Source of the DNA: Sulfurirhabdus sp043759595
GTDB taxonomy: Bacteria; Pseudomonadota; Gammaproteobacteria; Burkholderiales; SMCO01
Reading direction: 5' to 3'
Length of the DNA stretch: 64,000 nucleotides
Assembly (NCBI GenBank): GCA_043759595.1
Contig: JAYVLG010000045.1
Coordinates: forward strand, 24,055 to 88,054
Below are positions 35,422-42,680 of the stretch, one piece after another (the first letter of the stretch is position 1; each line of letters opens with the position of its first letter). The translations under genes were made by a program, and so were the position numbers. Under the pieces are notes generated by a model. That model was not told the origin of the DNA. It ran no database searches and worked only from the letters and a program-made list of their open reading frames with translations.

Positions 35422-35483
35422 CCATCACGATCTTTGAAAATAATTAAGTGAGCCTAAATAGCGCTTTTGAAGGAGCACCAAAA

Positions 35484-38400
35484 ATGAAAAACACCCTTGG
35501 ACAATTGCTGAAGCCTCTTGCGGTCATCGTCGCCTCTGTCTTAATTTATAGCCAAAGTGCAACAATAGCCAATGCTGCGTCTACCGACCTTGCCAATGTG
35601 CCAATGGCAGTAAAAAACTCGGTCACGCCGAATATCCTGGTTATTTACGATAATTCCCAATCCATGGATGCCTACATGAATGGCACACTGGTCTCAGGTA
35701 ATAACACAAACACCCGAGGCAACATTGGGCGTGGAGTAATGCGCAATGCCATAACAAGCTACCGCTATGCCTTCAATTGGGGGCTCATGACCTATGGCAT
35801 GTCGGGTACCCCTGGGTTATACAACACCTACGCTTACTACCTGGGCTCAGATACCGGCATGAATTTCACCGATGACTGCGTGGGCTACAGTTCTGGCAAT
35901 CCACCCACGCCAGGTGTTTCAGCGACAAACGGAAACCGACGTTGCATTGCGAACCCCCAACCATTTACTGGCGGAAATTACGTCACCTATGACGTTACTG
36001 GCGATGATGCAAACATTCAAGACGTTCTATATCACCCTAGTGTATTCACCAGTTTGTGGGGGCTTAACGCTGGCACAGGCACCAGTTACGATATTTATCT
36101 CACACACAAAACATCTTCAGGTAACTCCTGGGTTTCGGGTGCGTTCCAAACTTCTCAAGGGACTTGGAGCTTCACGCCTACTGATGCTGGCTATTTATCG
36201 ACCAATCCTCCTATTACACGTCAACTATATACTCCTAGAGGATGGGGATATAATGCCAACATTACAGGATCAGGCAATCTGAATGAATCCGTACAGGCAG
36301 ATTCTACGACCCATTACAATAGTTTAATTTCGCTCTTGGCGAGTGAAACCAACGGCAGCACTAGCGAAGTAAAAAATGGCGCGGTATTTACTCCCCTTAA
36401 AGGCTCACTGGATTCAGCCAAAACGTACTTTGCCACATCCTATAACAGCAATAACAGCCCTATAGCATACTCCTGCCAGCAAAATTTTGTGATGCTGGTT
36501 ACCGACGGCCTGCCTACGGGAAAAACGGATGGTTCACTGTATTCCGATTCGGATCGCACCAACAGTTGCACTTGGAGCACCACCACTAACACGTGTACCA
36601 CAGGCAGCTTCGGCGTTGCCGCAAACGATGCCATTGGCTCAGTCACGGCTTTGCGCAGCACTACCAACGCCACTAAAACAACGCCTTACGATATCACCAC
36701 CTATGTCGTAGCGTTGGGAGACACCGTTGCCAATGCCAATGCGCTGTCGGTAATGAATGCAATGGCATATAACGGAGGAACCGATAAGGCTTTGCTCGCC
36801 AGCGATGCAGCATCTTTTCAGAATGCGATTAATGCAATTACCGATGACATTGTTGCTAAAGTTGGTTCATCCGCTGCGGTTTCTGTCGCAAATGCCCATG
36901 TTACTTCTACTGATAATGCTTCGTTTGCCACAAGCTACAACTCGGGCACCTGGGCTGGAAATTTAGATTCATTTGCAATTGATGTCACAACCGGTGTACC
37001 CCAAACAACCTCACTCTGGACATCGGGTTCAGCTCAAGCTCAGCTTGATTCGCTCACCCTTACCAGTCGGATGATTGTCACTTCCACGGCCACAGCTGGT
37101 GCTATAGGAGGCATTCAATTTCAACCAACTTCAGCATCTACCACTACTAAATTAAGCACAGCACAGCAAACTTTGCTTAACTCACCTAGCGCTACTGATG
37201 GCGCTGCAGTATTAAGCTACTTGCGTGGCGACCGCACCGGTGAAACAGCCGGTACTTACCGTGTTCGTGCACATTTATTTGGTGATACTGTTAATGCAGA
37301 GCCCGTTGTAGTGAGAGAGCCTAGCGCAAACTATGCAGATACAGACTACGAAGGCACCACAACAACATTTAAAGAAGCCAATGCAGGAAGAACCCGTATG
37401 GTTTATCAAGCTGCAAACGATGGTATGTTGCATGCGTTTACTGCAAGTACGGGTGTTGAAGCTTGGGCATTTATCCCAAATCTTGTCATGGCCAGCCTTA
37501 ACAACTTGAGTAGCAAAACCGCTTTTAGTCATAAATATATCGTCGATGGCACGCCAGTTTCAGGCGATGTGGATTTTCAAAATGTGGATGGTGCCACGGG
37601 TAGCGGAACAGCTTGGCGCACAATTCTGGTTGGAGGACTGGGTAAGGGAGGGCGCGGTTACTATGCGCTTAATGTCACGGACCCGACTGCTGCCAACGAA
37701 GCAGCCGTTGCCAGCAAGGTATTATGGGAATTTCCAAACAGCATCACCAACACCTCCACTAGAAACGCAGCCATTTTGAATATGGGTTATTCCTTTGGCA
37801 AACCGATCATTGTCAAAACCGCAGCTAAAGGTTGGGTCGTGCTTGTCACTTCTGGTTATAACAACGGTACCAATACCGGTGACAGTGGGGGTGATGGTCT
37901 AGGGCACCTGTACGTAGTAAACCCCAAAACAGGTGATTTAATTAAAGATATTCCAACCACTGGATGCACTACAACTCCAACATCATCCCCATGCGGCCTG
38001 GCTCAAATTAGTGCCTATGTGGATAACCCGGATCTGGATAACACCACTGACTTTGTGTACGGTGGAGACCTTATGGGTAACGTATGGCGTTTTGATCTGT
38101 CAGCAAACAGCTCTTCTAGCTGGTCTGTAGCCAAGTTTGCAACTTTAAAAGACAATGCATCTACCCCCGCAACACAACCTATCACCACTGCTCCAGAACT
38201 AGCCAGCATTTCGATTAGCGGCACTAACCGCCGTTTTGTTTATGTTGGAACGGGGCAATACATGGGTGACACAGACGTTCCATGCCCTGCAAGCGGTTGC
38301 CCTACCGGTAAAACACAAAATGCAAATGCTCAACAAACCCAAACTATGTATGGCATGATTGACGATACAATTAATCCATTAACCTCAAGTACTTCTGTTT

Positions 38401-38858
38401 CAACAAGGAGCGTTTTGCAGCAGCAGTCTCTGACTATAAATACAACCTCAATGACAAGTACCGTTACCAATAGCACAGTCAATTTCACTACTCAAAAAGG
38501 GTGGTATGTTGATTTACCTACAACAGGTGAGCGCGTCAACACTGACCCTGCATTAGCAGGCGGTGCCTTGATCTTTACCACTAACATTCCCAGCACAACC
38601 ATTTGTGTTCCCGGTGGAAGCAGTTGGTTATATTTCTTGAATTATCAGACGGGTGGACTAGTTACAAACTCCACAGTAACTTGGTCAGGAAAGTCCTTGG
38701 GACAAGCGCTTGCCAGTCGGCCTGTACTCATCCAATTACCAAGCGGCAAGGTAGTTACGCTGATTCGCAAATCGGATGCCACAACGGCAACGGAAGATGT
38801 TCCAATACCACCAACAGGATCATCTGGAAAACGTGTTTCCTGGCGCGAAATTCTTTAA
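35484..38858 (+). CDS. pilY1: PilY1-type pilus tip adhesin with VWA domain
   Basis: 1124 residues from ATG 35484, which has AAGGAG 9 nt upstream; a GTG at 35448 would add 12 residues. A signal peptide ends near ANAAS. A VWA-like region begins NILVIYDNSQSMD (a DxSxS MIDAS), and the C-terminal half is a PilY1 beta-propeller with a calcium loop (DNPDLDNTTD) before FVYGGDLMGNVWRFDL. PilY1 caps the pilus, controls extension/retraction and links surface contact to c-di-GMP in Pseudomonas. The largest gene of the operon. Confidence 0.95.
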   Translation: MKNTLGQLLKPLAVIVASVLIYSQSATIANAASTDLANVPMAVKNSVTPNILVIYDNSQSMDAYMNGTLVSGNNTNTRGNIGRGVMRNAITSYRYAFNWGLMTYGMSGTPGLYNTYAYYLGSDTGMNFTDDCVGYSSGNPPTPGVSATNGNRRCIANPQPFTGGNYVTYDVTGDDANIQDVLYHPSVFTSLWGLNAGTGTSYDIYLTHKTSSGNSWVSGAFQTSQGTWSFTPTDAGYLSTNPPITRQLYTPRGWGYNANITGSGNLNESVQADSTTHYNSLISLLASETNGSTSEVKNGAVFTPLKGSLDSAKTYFATSYNSNNSPIAYSCQQNFVMLVTDGLPTGKTDGSLYSDSDRTNSCTWSTTTNTCTTGSFGVAANDAIGSVTALRSTTNATKTTPYDITTYVVALGDTVANANALSVMNAMAYNGGTDKALLASDAASFQNAINAITDDIVAKVGSSAAVSVANAHVTSTDNASFATSYNSGTWAGNLDSFAIDVTTGVPQTTSLWTSGSAQAQLDSLTLTSRMIVTSTATAGAIGGIQFQPTSASTTTKLSTAQQTLLNSPSATDGAAVLSYLRGDRTGETAGTYRVRAHLFGDTVNAEPVVVREPSANYADTDYEGTTTTFKEANAGRTRMVYQAANDGMLHAFTASTGVEAWAFIPNLVMASLNNLSSKTAFSHKYIVDGTPVSGDVDFQNVDGATGSGTAWRTILVGGLGKGGRGYYALNVTDPTAANEAAVASKVLWEFPNSITNTSTRNAAILNMGYSFGKPIIVKTAAKGWVVLVTSGYNNGTNTGDSGGDGLGHLYVVNPKTGDLIKDIPTTGCTTTPTSSPCGLAQISAYVDNPDLDNTTDFVYGGDLMGNVWRFDLSANSSSSWSVAKFATLKDNASTPATQPITTAPELASISISGTNRRFVYVGTGQYMGDTDVPCPASGCPTGKTQNANAQQTQTMYGMIDDTINPLTSSTSVSTRSVLQQQSLTINTTSMTSTVTNSTVNFTTQKGWYVDLPTTGERVNTDPALAGGALIFTTNIPSTTICVPGGSSWLYFLNYQTGGLVTNSTVTWSGKSLGQALASRPVLIQLPSGKVVTLIRKSDATTATEDVPIPPTGSSGKRVSWREIL

Positions 38859-38903
38859 CAGTACAAATTGAATATAAATATATTTGAAAAGGTAGGTAAA
38901 AAA

Positions 38904-39272
38904 ATGAAAACAATTTACTGGACAATATGTACGACTGCAACATTGCTAGCATTATCCCAATCTTCTTGGGCGGTAATGCCAAAAGGGATTAACACCCCAG
39001 CCAACACATCAGTAGTCAATACGTCAGGAACCATTGAGCGGGGAGGCATGATCAACTCTATTGATCTTGATCACAAAACCATTTCAATTGACGAAATAAC
39101 TTACCCATTCCCAACATCTTCTGTCAGCATTCACACAAGCGGACATAGGGTTGAGGGAAAAAATATGAGTCTTGAAAAAGGTATGTTAATTCGCTTTAAC
39201 ACCGTCAAAGAAAAGTACAGCGATAAAGAAATAATTAAAGAGATCTGGATTGCACCACCCAAGAGACTGTAA
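38904..39272 (+). CDS. Small secreted protein at the end of the pil operon (PilY2-like position); 3' end altered by IS
   Basis: 122 residues from ATG 38904, with AAGGTAGG upstream; an in-frame start at 38868 is less likely. A signal peptide (to about SSWA) is followed by a small beta-rich domain (GGMINSIDLDHKTISIDEITY). Position after pilY1 fits PilY2, but I cannot show homology. The last codons AGA CTG TAA belong to the left end of the IS256 element: without the insertion the frame would end APPKN-stop (TAA at about 40600), so the protein has swapped Asn for Arg-Leu. Probably still functional. Confidence 0.75.
   Translation: MKTIYWTICTTATLLALSQSSWAVMPKGINTPANTSVVNTSGTIERGGMINSIDLDHKTISIDEITYPFPTSSVSIHTSGHRVEGKNMSLEKGMLIRFNTVKEKYSDKEIIKEIWIAPPKRL
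39255..39262. repeat. Target-site duplication, left copy (CCACCCAA)
   Basis: CCACCCAA immediately precedes the left end of the IS256-family element. An identical copy follows the right end at 40589-40596. Eight base pairs is the usual duplication length of this family. Confidence 0.9.
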
Positions 39273-39290
39273 ATTAATTTGTGTAACTGC
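39263..39290 (+). repeat. IS256 left inverted repeat
   Basis: Starts GAGACTGTAAATTAA and ends TTTGTGTAACTGC. It contains the TAA that now ends the upstream gene. Confidence 0.88.
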
Positions 39291-39328
39291 TCATAGTTCA
39301 ATACCCTTGAGAGTAAAGGAAAAGAGCC

Positions 39329-40555
39329 ATGAGCAAGAGCACCAAACAACAAGTACTGGAACAACAGATCAAAGCGCTTGGTATCAATATCAAGTCAACT
39401 GAAGAGTTGGAAGGATTAACCCGACTATTACGCAAAACAACCCTTGAAGCCATGCTGGAAGGCGAGTTGGATGATCACCTGGGCTACCCGAAACATGCAC
39501 CAGAAGGTCATCGCAGTGGAAACAGCCGCAACGGCTATAGCAGTAAAACCCTGAAAGGGGAACATGGCGAAATGGCCATTGAAATCCCCCGTGACCGCAA
39601 CGGTGAGTTCGATCCCCAGATTATTCCAAAAGGTCAGACACGGCTGCCGCTGTTTAACGATAAAATTCTGGCCTTATACAGCCGGGGCATGAGCACCCGC
39701 GACATCACCGCTACCTTGCGTGAATTGTACGATGTAGAAGTATCTGCCACATTGATATCCCGCGTCACAGAACATGTCCTGGAGGAAGTACAGGAATGGC
39801 AATCCCGCCCGCTGGATGAAATTTACCCGATTGTTTATCTGGATTGTATCGTGGTTAAGATCCGGCAAGACAAACGGGTAATCAACAAAGCCATCTACCT
39901 GGCCTTGGGTATCAATATGGAGGGGCGTAAAGAGTTGCTGGGCTTATGGCTCAGTGAGCACGAGGGGGCCAAGTTCTGGCTATCCGTCCTGACAGAGTTA
40001 CAGCAACGCGGCCTCAAGGACATCTTCATCGCAGCTGTGGACGGCTTAACCGGCTTTCCCGAAGCCATAAACACCGTGTATCCGAAAACCAAAATCCAGC
40101 TCTGCATTGTGCACATGGTGCGCAACTCACTGAAGTTTGTATCCTGGAAGGAACGTAAAGCAGTGGCTGCGGATTTGAAAAGAATCTACCAGTCTCTGAC
40201 TGTAGATGAAGCTGAGCATGAATTAGACGCGTTTGCCCAGCGCTGGGATGAGAAGTTCCCCACCATTAGCCGATCCTGGCGCAACCACTGGCCCAATCTG
40301 ATCACCCTGTTTGACTACCCGGATGATATACGCAAGGTAATCTACACCACGAATGCCATTGAATCGCTTAACAGCGTGATACGAAAGGCCATCAATAACC
40401 GCAAGGTCTTCCCGACAGATCAATCAGCCTTGAAGGTGATCTATCTGGCGATCCAGGCAGCCTCAAAAAAATGGACGATGCCGATTCATCATTGGCAGAA
40501 TGCATTAAATCGTTTTATGATTGAATTCCCCGACAGAATGCCGGGGAGATTCTAA
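39329..40555 (+). CDS. IS256-family transposase
   Basis: 408 residues, the full family length. The DDE residues are in place: first Asp in IVYLDCIVVKIRQ, second Asp in AAVDGLTGFPEAINTVYP, Glu in YTTNAIESLNSVIRKAI. The CIVHMVRNSLKFV block between them is the Mutator/IS256 signature (C-x2-H). AAGGA precedes the ATG. Cut-and-copy transposition with 8-bp duplications is expected. Nothing suggests inactivation. Confidence 0.97.
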   Translation: MSKSTKQQVLEQQIKALGINIKSTEELEGLTRLLRKTTLEAMLEGELDDHLGYPKHAPEGHRSGNSRNGYSSKTLKGEHGEMAIEIPRDRNGEFDPQIIPKGQTRLPLFNDKILALYSRGMSTRDITATLRELYDVEVSATLISRVTEHVLEEVQEWQSRPLDEIYPIVYLDCIVVKIRQDKRVINKAIYLALGINMEGRKELLGLWLSEHEGAKFWLSVLTELQQRGLKDIFIAAVDGLTGFPEAINTVYPKTKIQLCIVHMVRNSLKFVSWKERKAVAADLKRIYQSLTVDEAEHELDAFAQRWDEKFPTISRSWRNHWPNLITLFDYPDDIRKVIYTTNAIESLNSVIRKAINNRKVFPTDQSALKVIYLAIQAASKKWTMPIHHWQNALNRFMIEFPDRMPGRF

Positions 40556-40560
40556 ACCGG

Positions 40561-40588
40561 GCAGTTACACAGAATTTTTTACAGGCTC
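40561..40588 (-). repeat. IS256 right inverted repeat
   Basis: Inverse of the left end: read on the minus strand it begins GAGCCTGTAAAAAATTC and ends TGTGTAACTGC. Confidence 0.88.
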
Positions 40589-40596
40589 CCACCCAA
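40589..40596. repeat. Target-site duplication, right copy (CCACCCAA)
   Basis: Identical to 39255-39262. It is followed by AAATTAA, which supplies the original stop codon (AAA AAT TAA when rejoined) of the interrupted gene. Confidence 0.9.
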
Positions 40597-40623
40597 AAAT
40601 TAACCAAGTCACTTTGGCTCGAC

Positions 40624-40667
40624 AACCAAACAAAAGGCCTTCAATTCTGAAGGCCTTTTGTTTGGTT
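40624..40667. terminator. Bidirectional intrinsic terminator between the pil operon and ispH
   Basis: A perfect 19-bp stem (40624-40642 AACCAAACAAAAGGCCTTC with 40649-40667) and a 6-nt loop. The stem is A/T-rich at its base, so either strand ends in a T-rich run after the GGCC core. It lies between two convergent units, the pil operon (after the IS) and ispH, and can serve both. Confidence 0.85.
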
Positions 40668-40669
40668 CA

Positions 40670-41602
40670 TTAAGTAATACTACTCGCCAATCCCTTAGGT
40701 AGTGGAAACACCGTATTTTCTTCAATTCCATTCAGCTCTTCTATCTCAAGCGCACCCAAATTCCGTAAAGTCGCTATCACTTCCTGAACCAGCACCTCCG
40801 GCGCAGATGCCCCCGCAGTAATACCCACTTTCTGCTTGCCATGCAGCCACTCCGGCTTCAACTGGCTGGCATTATCAATCATGTAGGCTTCTACCCCCAG
40901 GTTTTTTGCCACTTCTCGCAGTCGGTTGGAATTAGAACTGTTAGGGGAACCCACCACAATAACCAGATCACAATCCTTTGCCAGTACCTTTACAGCATCC
41001 TGCCTGTTTTGGGTTGCATAACAAATATCATCCTTTTTGGGCCCGGCGATACCAGGAAAACGCGTTTTAAGCGCATCTATGACTTTATTGGCATCATCCA
41101 CTGAAAGCGTGGTTTGCGTTACAAAGGCAAGATTGGATACATCAGTCACTTTTAACTGCTCTACGTCTTCAGGGGTTTCTACCAGATACATCCCGCCATC
41201 TGCCTGGCCCATGGTACCCTCCACTTCCGGGTGCCCTTTGTGCCCGATCATGATAATTTCTTTACCGGAAGCGCGCATTTTGGAGACTTCCACATGCACT
41301 TTGGTGACAAGAGGACATGTCGCATCAAACACTTTCAGCCCTCGCGCTTCGGCTTCTTTGCGAACAGCCTGTGATACGCCATGGGCGCTAAAAATCAGGG
41401 TATTACCTGCCGGAACATCCGCCAGATCTTCAATGAAAATTGCGCCCTTCTTTTTCAGGTCTTCTACAACAAACTTGTTATGGACGACTTCATGGCGGAC
41501 ATATATGGGTGCGCCATACAGTGATAGCGCACGTTCCACAATTTCAATGGCGCGATCTACGCCGGCACAAAATCCACGGGGGTTGGCGAGTATTACTTGC
41601 AT
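40670..41602 (-). CDS. ispH: 4-hydroxy-3-methylbut-2-enyl diphosphate reductase
   Basis: Last step of the MEP isoprenoid pathway, making IPP and DMAPP; an oxygen-sensitive 4Fe-4S enzyme. 310 residues. The three cluster Cys are in NPRGFCAGVDRA, DATCPLVTKV and DDICYATQNRQ. The active-site motif VVGSPNSSNSNRL and GITAGASAPE are intact. It is the last gene of a ribF - ileS - lspA - fkpB - ispH run on the reverse strand. Confidence 0.97.
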   Translation of the reverse strand: MQVILANPRGFCAGVDRAIEIVERALSLYGAPIYVRHEVVHNKFVVEDLKKKGAIFIEDLADVPAGNTLIFSAHGVSQAVRKEAEARGLKVFDATCPLVTKVHVEVSKMRASGKEIIMIGHKGHPEVEGTMGQADGGMYLVETPEDVEQLKVTDVSNLAFVTQTTLSVDDANKVIDALKTRFPGIAGPKKDDICYATQNRQDAVKVLAKDCDLVIVVGSPNSSNSNRLREVAKNLGVEAYMIDNASQLKPEWLHGKQKVGITAGASAPEVLVQEVIATLRNLGALEIEELNGIEENTVFPLPKGLASSIT

Positions 41603-41717
41603 AGTTTCAGAGCTTAACTTTCAAAATTGAAGGGATGATTTAGGGTAATAATAGTGGTTTTCTATTTAAAAAAACAGTTAAAGCAGAACTGGATATCAAC
41701 GAGCAGAGCAGTAAACC

Positions 41718-42155
41718 CTACAAAACTTTCAACACTTCTACTTCAAACAAAATTGGGCAATCACTTAAGGGGTGATTAAAATCGACTGTAGCAACTTCTT
41801 GATTTTTACTCTTTACCTCTCCTGCCATTACCGTACCGTTCGGCATGCCAAATTCAATCAAGCTGCCAATTTCTGCCGGCATATCATCTGGAAACATATC
41901 CAATGGAATCTGTTGTATTAGCGACGAATCACTCTCACCAAAAGCCTGCTGCGGTTCAAGCTGAAAAACATACCGCTCACCCGTTTCAATACCTACCAGC
42001 CATTGCTCCAGATTTGCGGGTATATCTCCATTGCCAATGGTCAATTCCAACGGTTCAGCTTCAAATGAATTTTCAAATTCAGTTCCATTTACTGCGCTGA
42101 TCTTATAGTGCATCTGCACAGTATCACCAAGCTTTACGGTTTTAATGTTTTCCAT
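41718..42155 (-). CDS. fkpB: FKBP-type peptidyl-prolyl isomerase (SlpA/FkpB type)
   Basis: 145 residues. An FKBP domain with an inserted IF flap, as in SlyD/SlpA: VQMHYKISAVNGTEFENSFE at the N-terminus, PLELTIGNGDIPANLEQWLV, then an insert of about 60 residues and VDFNHPL at the end. There is no His-rich metal tail, so it is nearer SlpA than SlyD. Between lspA and ispH, a conserved order in proteobacteria. Confidence 0.92.
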   Translation of the reverse strand: MENIKTVKLGDTVQMHYKISAVNGTEFENSFEAEPLELTIGNGDIPANLEQWLVGIETGERYVFQLEPQQAFGESDSSLIQQIPLDMFPDDMPAEIGSLIEFGMPNGTVMAGEVKSKNQEVATVDFNHPLSDCPILFEVEVLKVL

Positions 42156-42206
42156 CTTCAGAAATGAAAAGAAAGTGTCTAAACAAACGCTGAATTCTGA
42201 ATAATG

Positions 42207-42680
42207 CTATGGCTTATCAACGGGCTTTTTAAAGCTGTCCCAGATAAGCAAAGCCGCCCCGACGGTAATCGCTGAATCAGCCACATTAAAGGCTGGAAAG
42301 TGGTAACCCGCTGCGTAAAAATCCAGAAAATCCACGACATGCCCAAGCACTACCCGGTCAATCAGATTTCCTACAGCACCACCTAAAATCAGGCTGATTG
42401 CGAAACTGAACAATCGTTCCTGATGATGTTTACGCAACAGGTAAAACATGACAACGGAAGCAACTACTGCTATGCCTGCGAAAAAAATCTTCTGCCAGCC
42501 ACCTGCATTGGCAAGAAAGCTGAATGCTGCCCCAGTGTTATAGGCCAGCACCAGATTGAAGAAAGAAGTGATCGCAACGCCTTCACCTAAAGTAAAGGAT
42601 TGGGTGATGGCGTACTTGCTAACCTGATCCAATACAATAACGACAATACTAATTAAAAGCCAGGGAGTGGGATTACGCAT
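42207..42680 (-). CDS. lspA: Lipoprotein signal peptidase (signal peptidase II)
   Basis: Cleaves prolipoproteins before the lipidated Cys. 157 residues from ATG 42680 (MRNPTPWLL). This start overlaps the ileS stop by 8 nt (ATGCGTAA); a longer frame to 42797 lies within ileS and is not credible. Four membrane helices. The catalytic Asp pair is in GAVGNLIDRV and FPAFNVADSAI; VLDQVSKY is the N-terminal signature. Confidence 0.96.
   Translation of the reverse strand: MRNPTPWLLISIVVIVLDQVSKYAITQSFTLGEGVAITSFFNLVLAYNTGAAFSFLANAGGWQKIFFAGIAVVASVVMFYLLRKHHQERLFSFAISLILGGAVGNLIDRVVLGHVVDFLDFYAAGYHFPAFNVADSAITVGAALLIWDSFKKPVDKP

Larger units (their letters stand above)
39263..40588 (+). mobile_element. 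Complete IS256-family insertion sequence
   Basis: 1326 bp, bounded by 28-bp imperfect inverted repeats (39263-39290 and 40561-40588; 23 of 28 positions match, including the inner TGTGTAACTGC block) and by identical 8-bp target duplications. It carries one full-length transposase gene. It has landed in the last codons of the small gene after pilY1, in the same direction as the operon. Intact ends, an intact gene and a perfect duplication point to a recent insertion. Confidence 0.93.
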
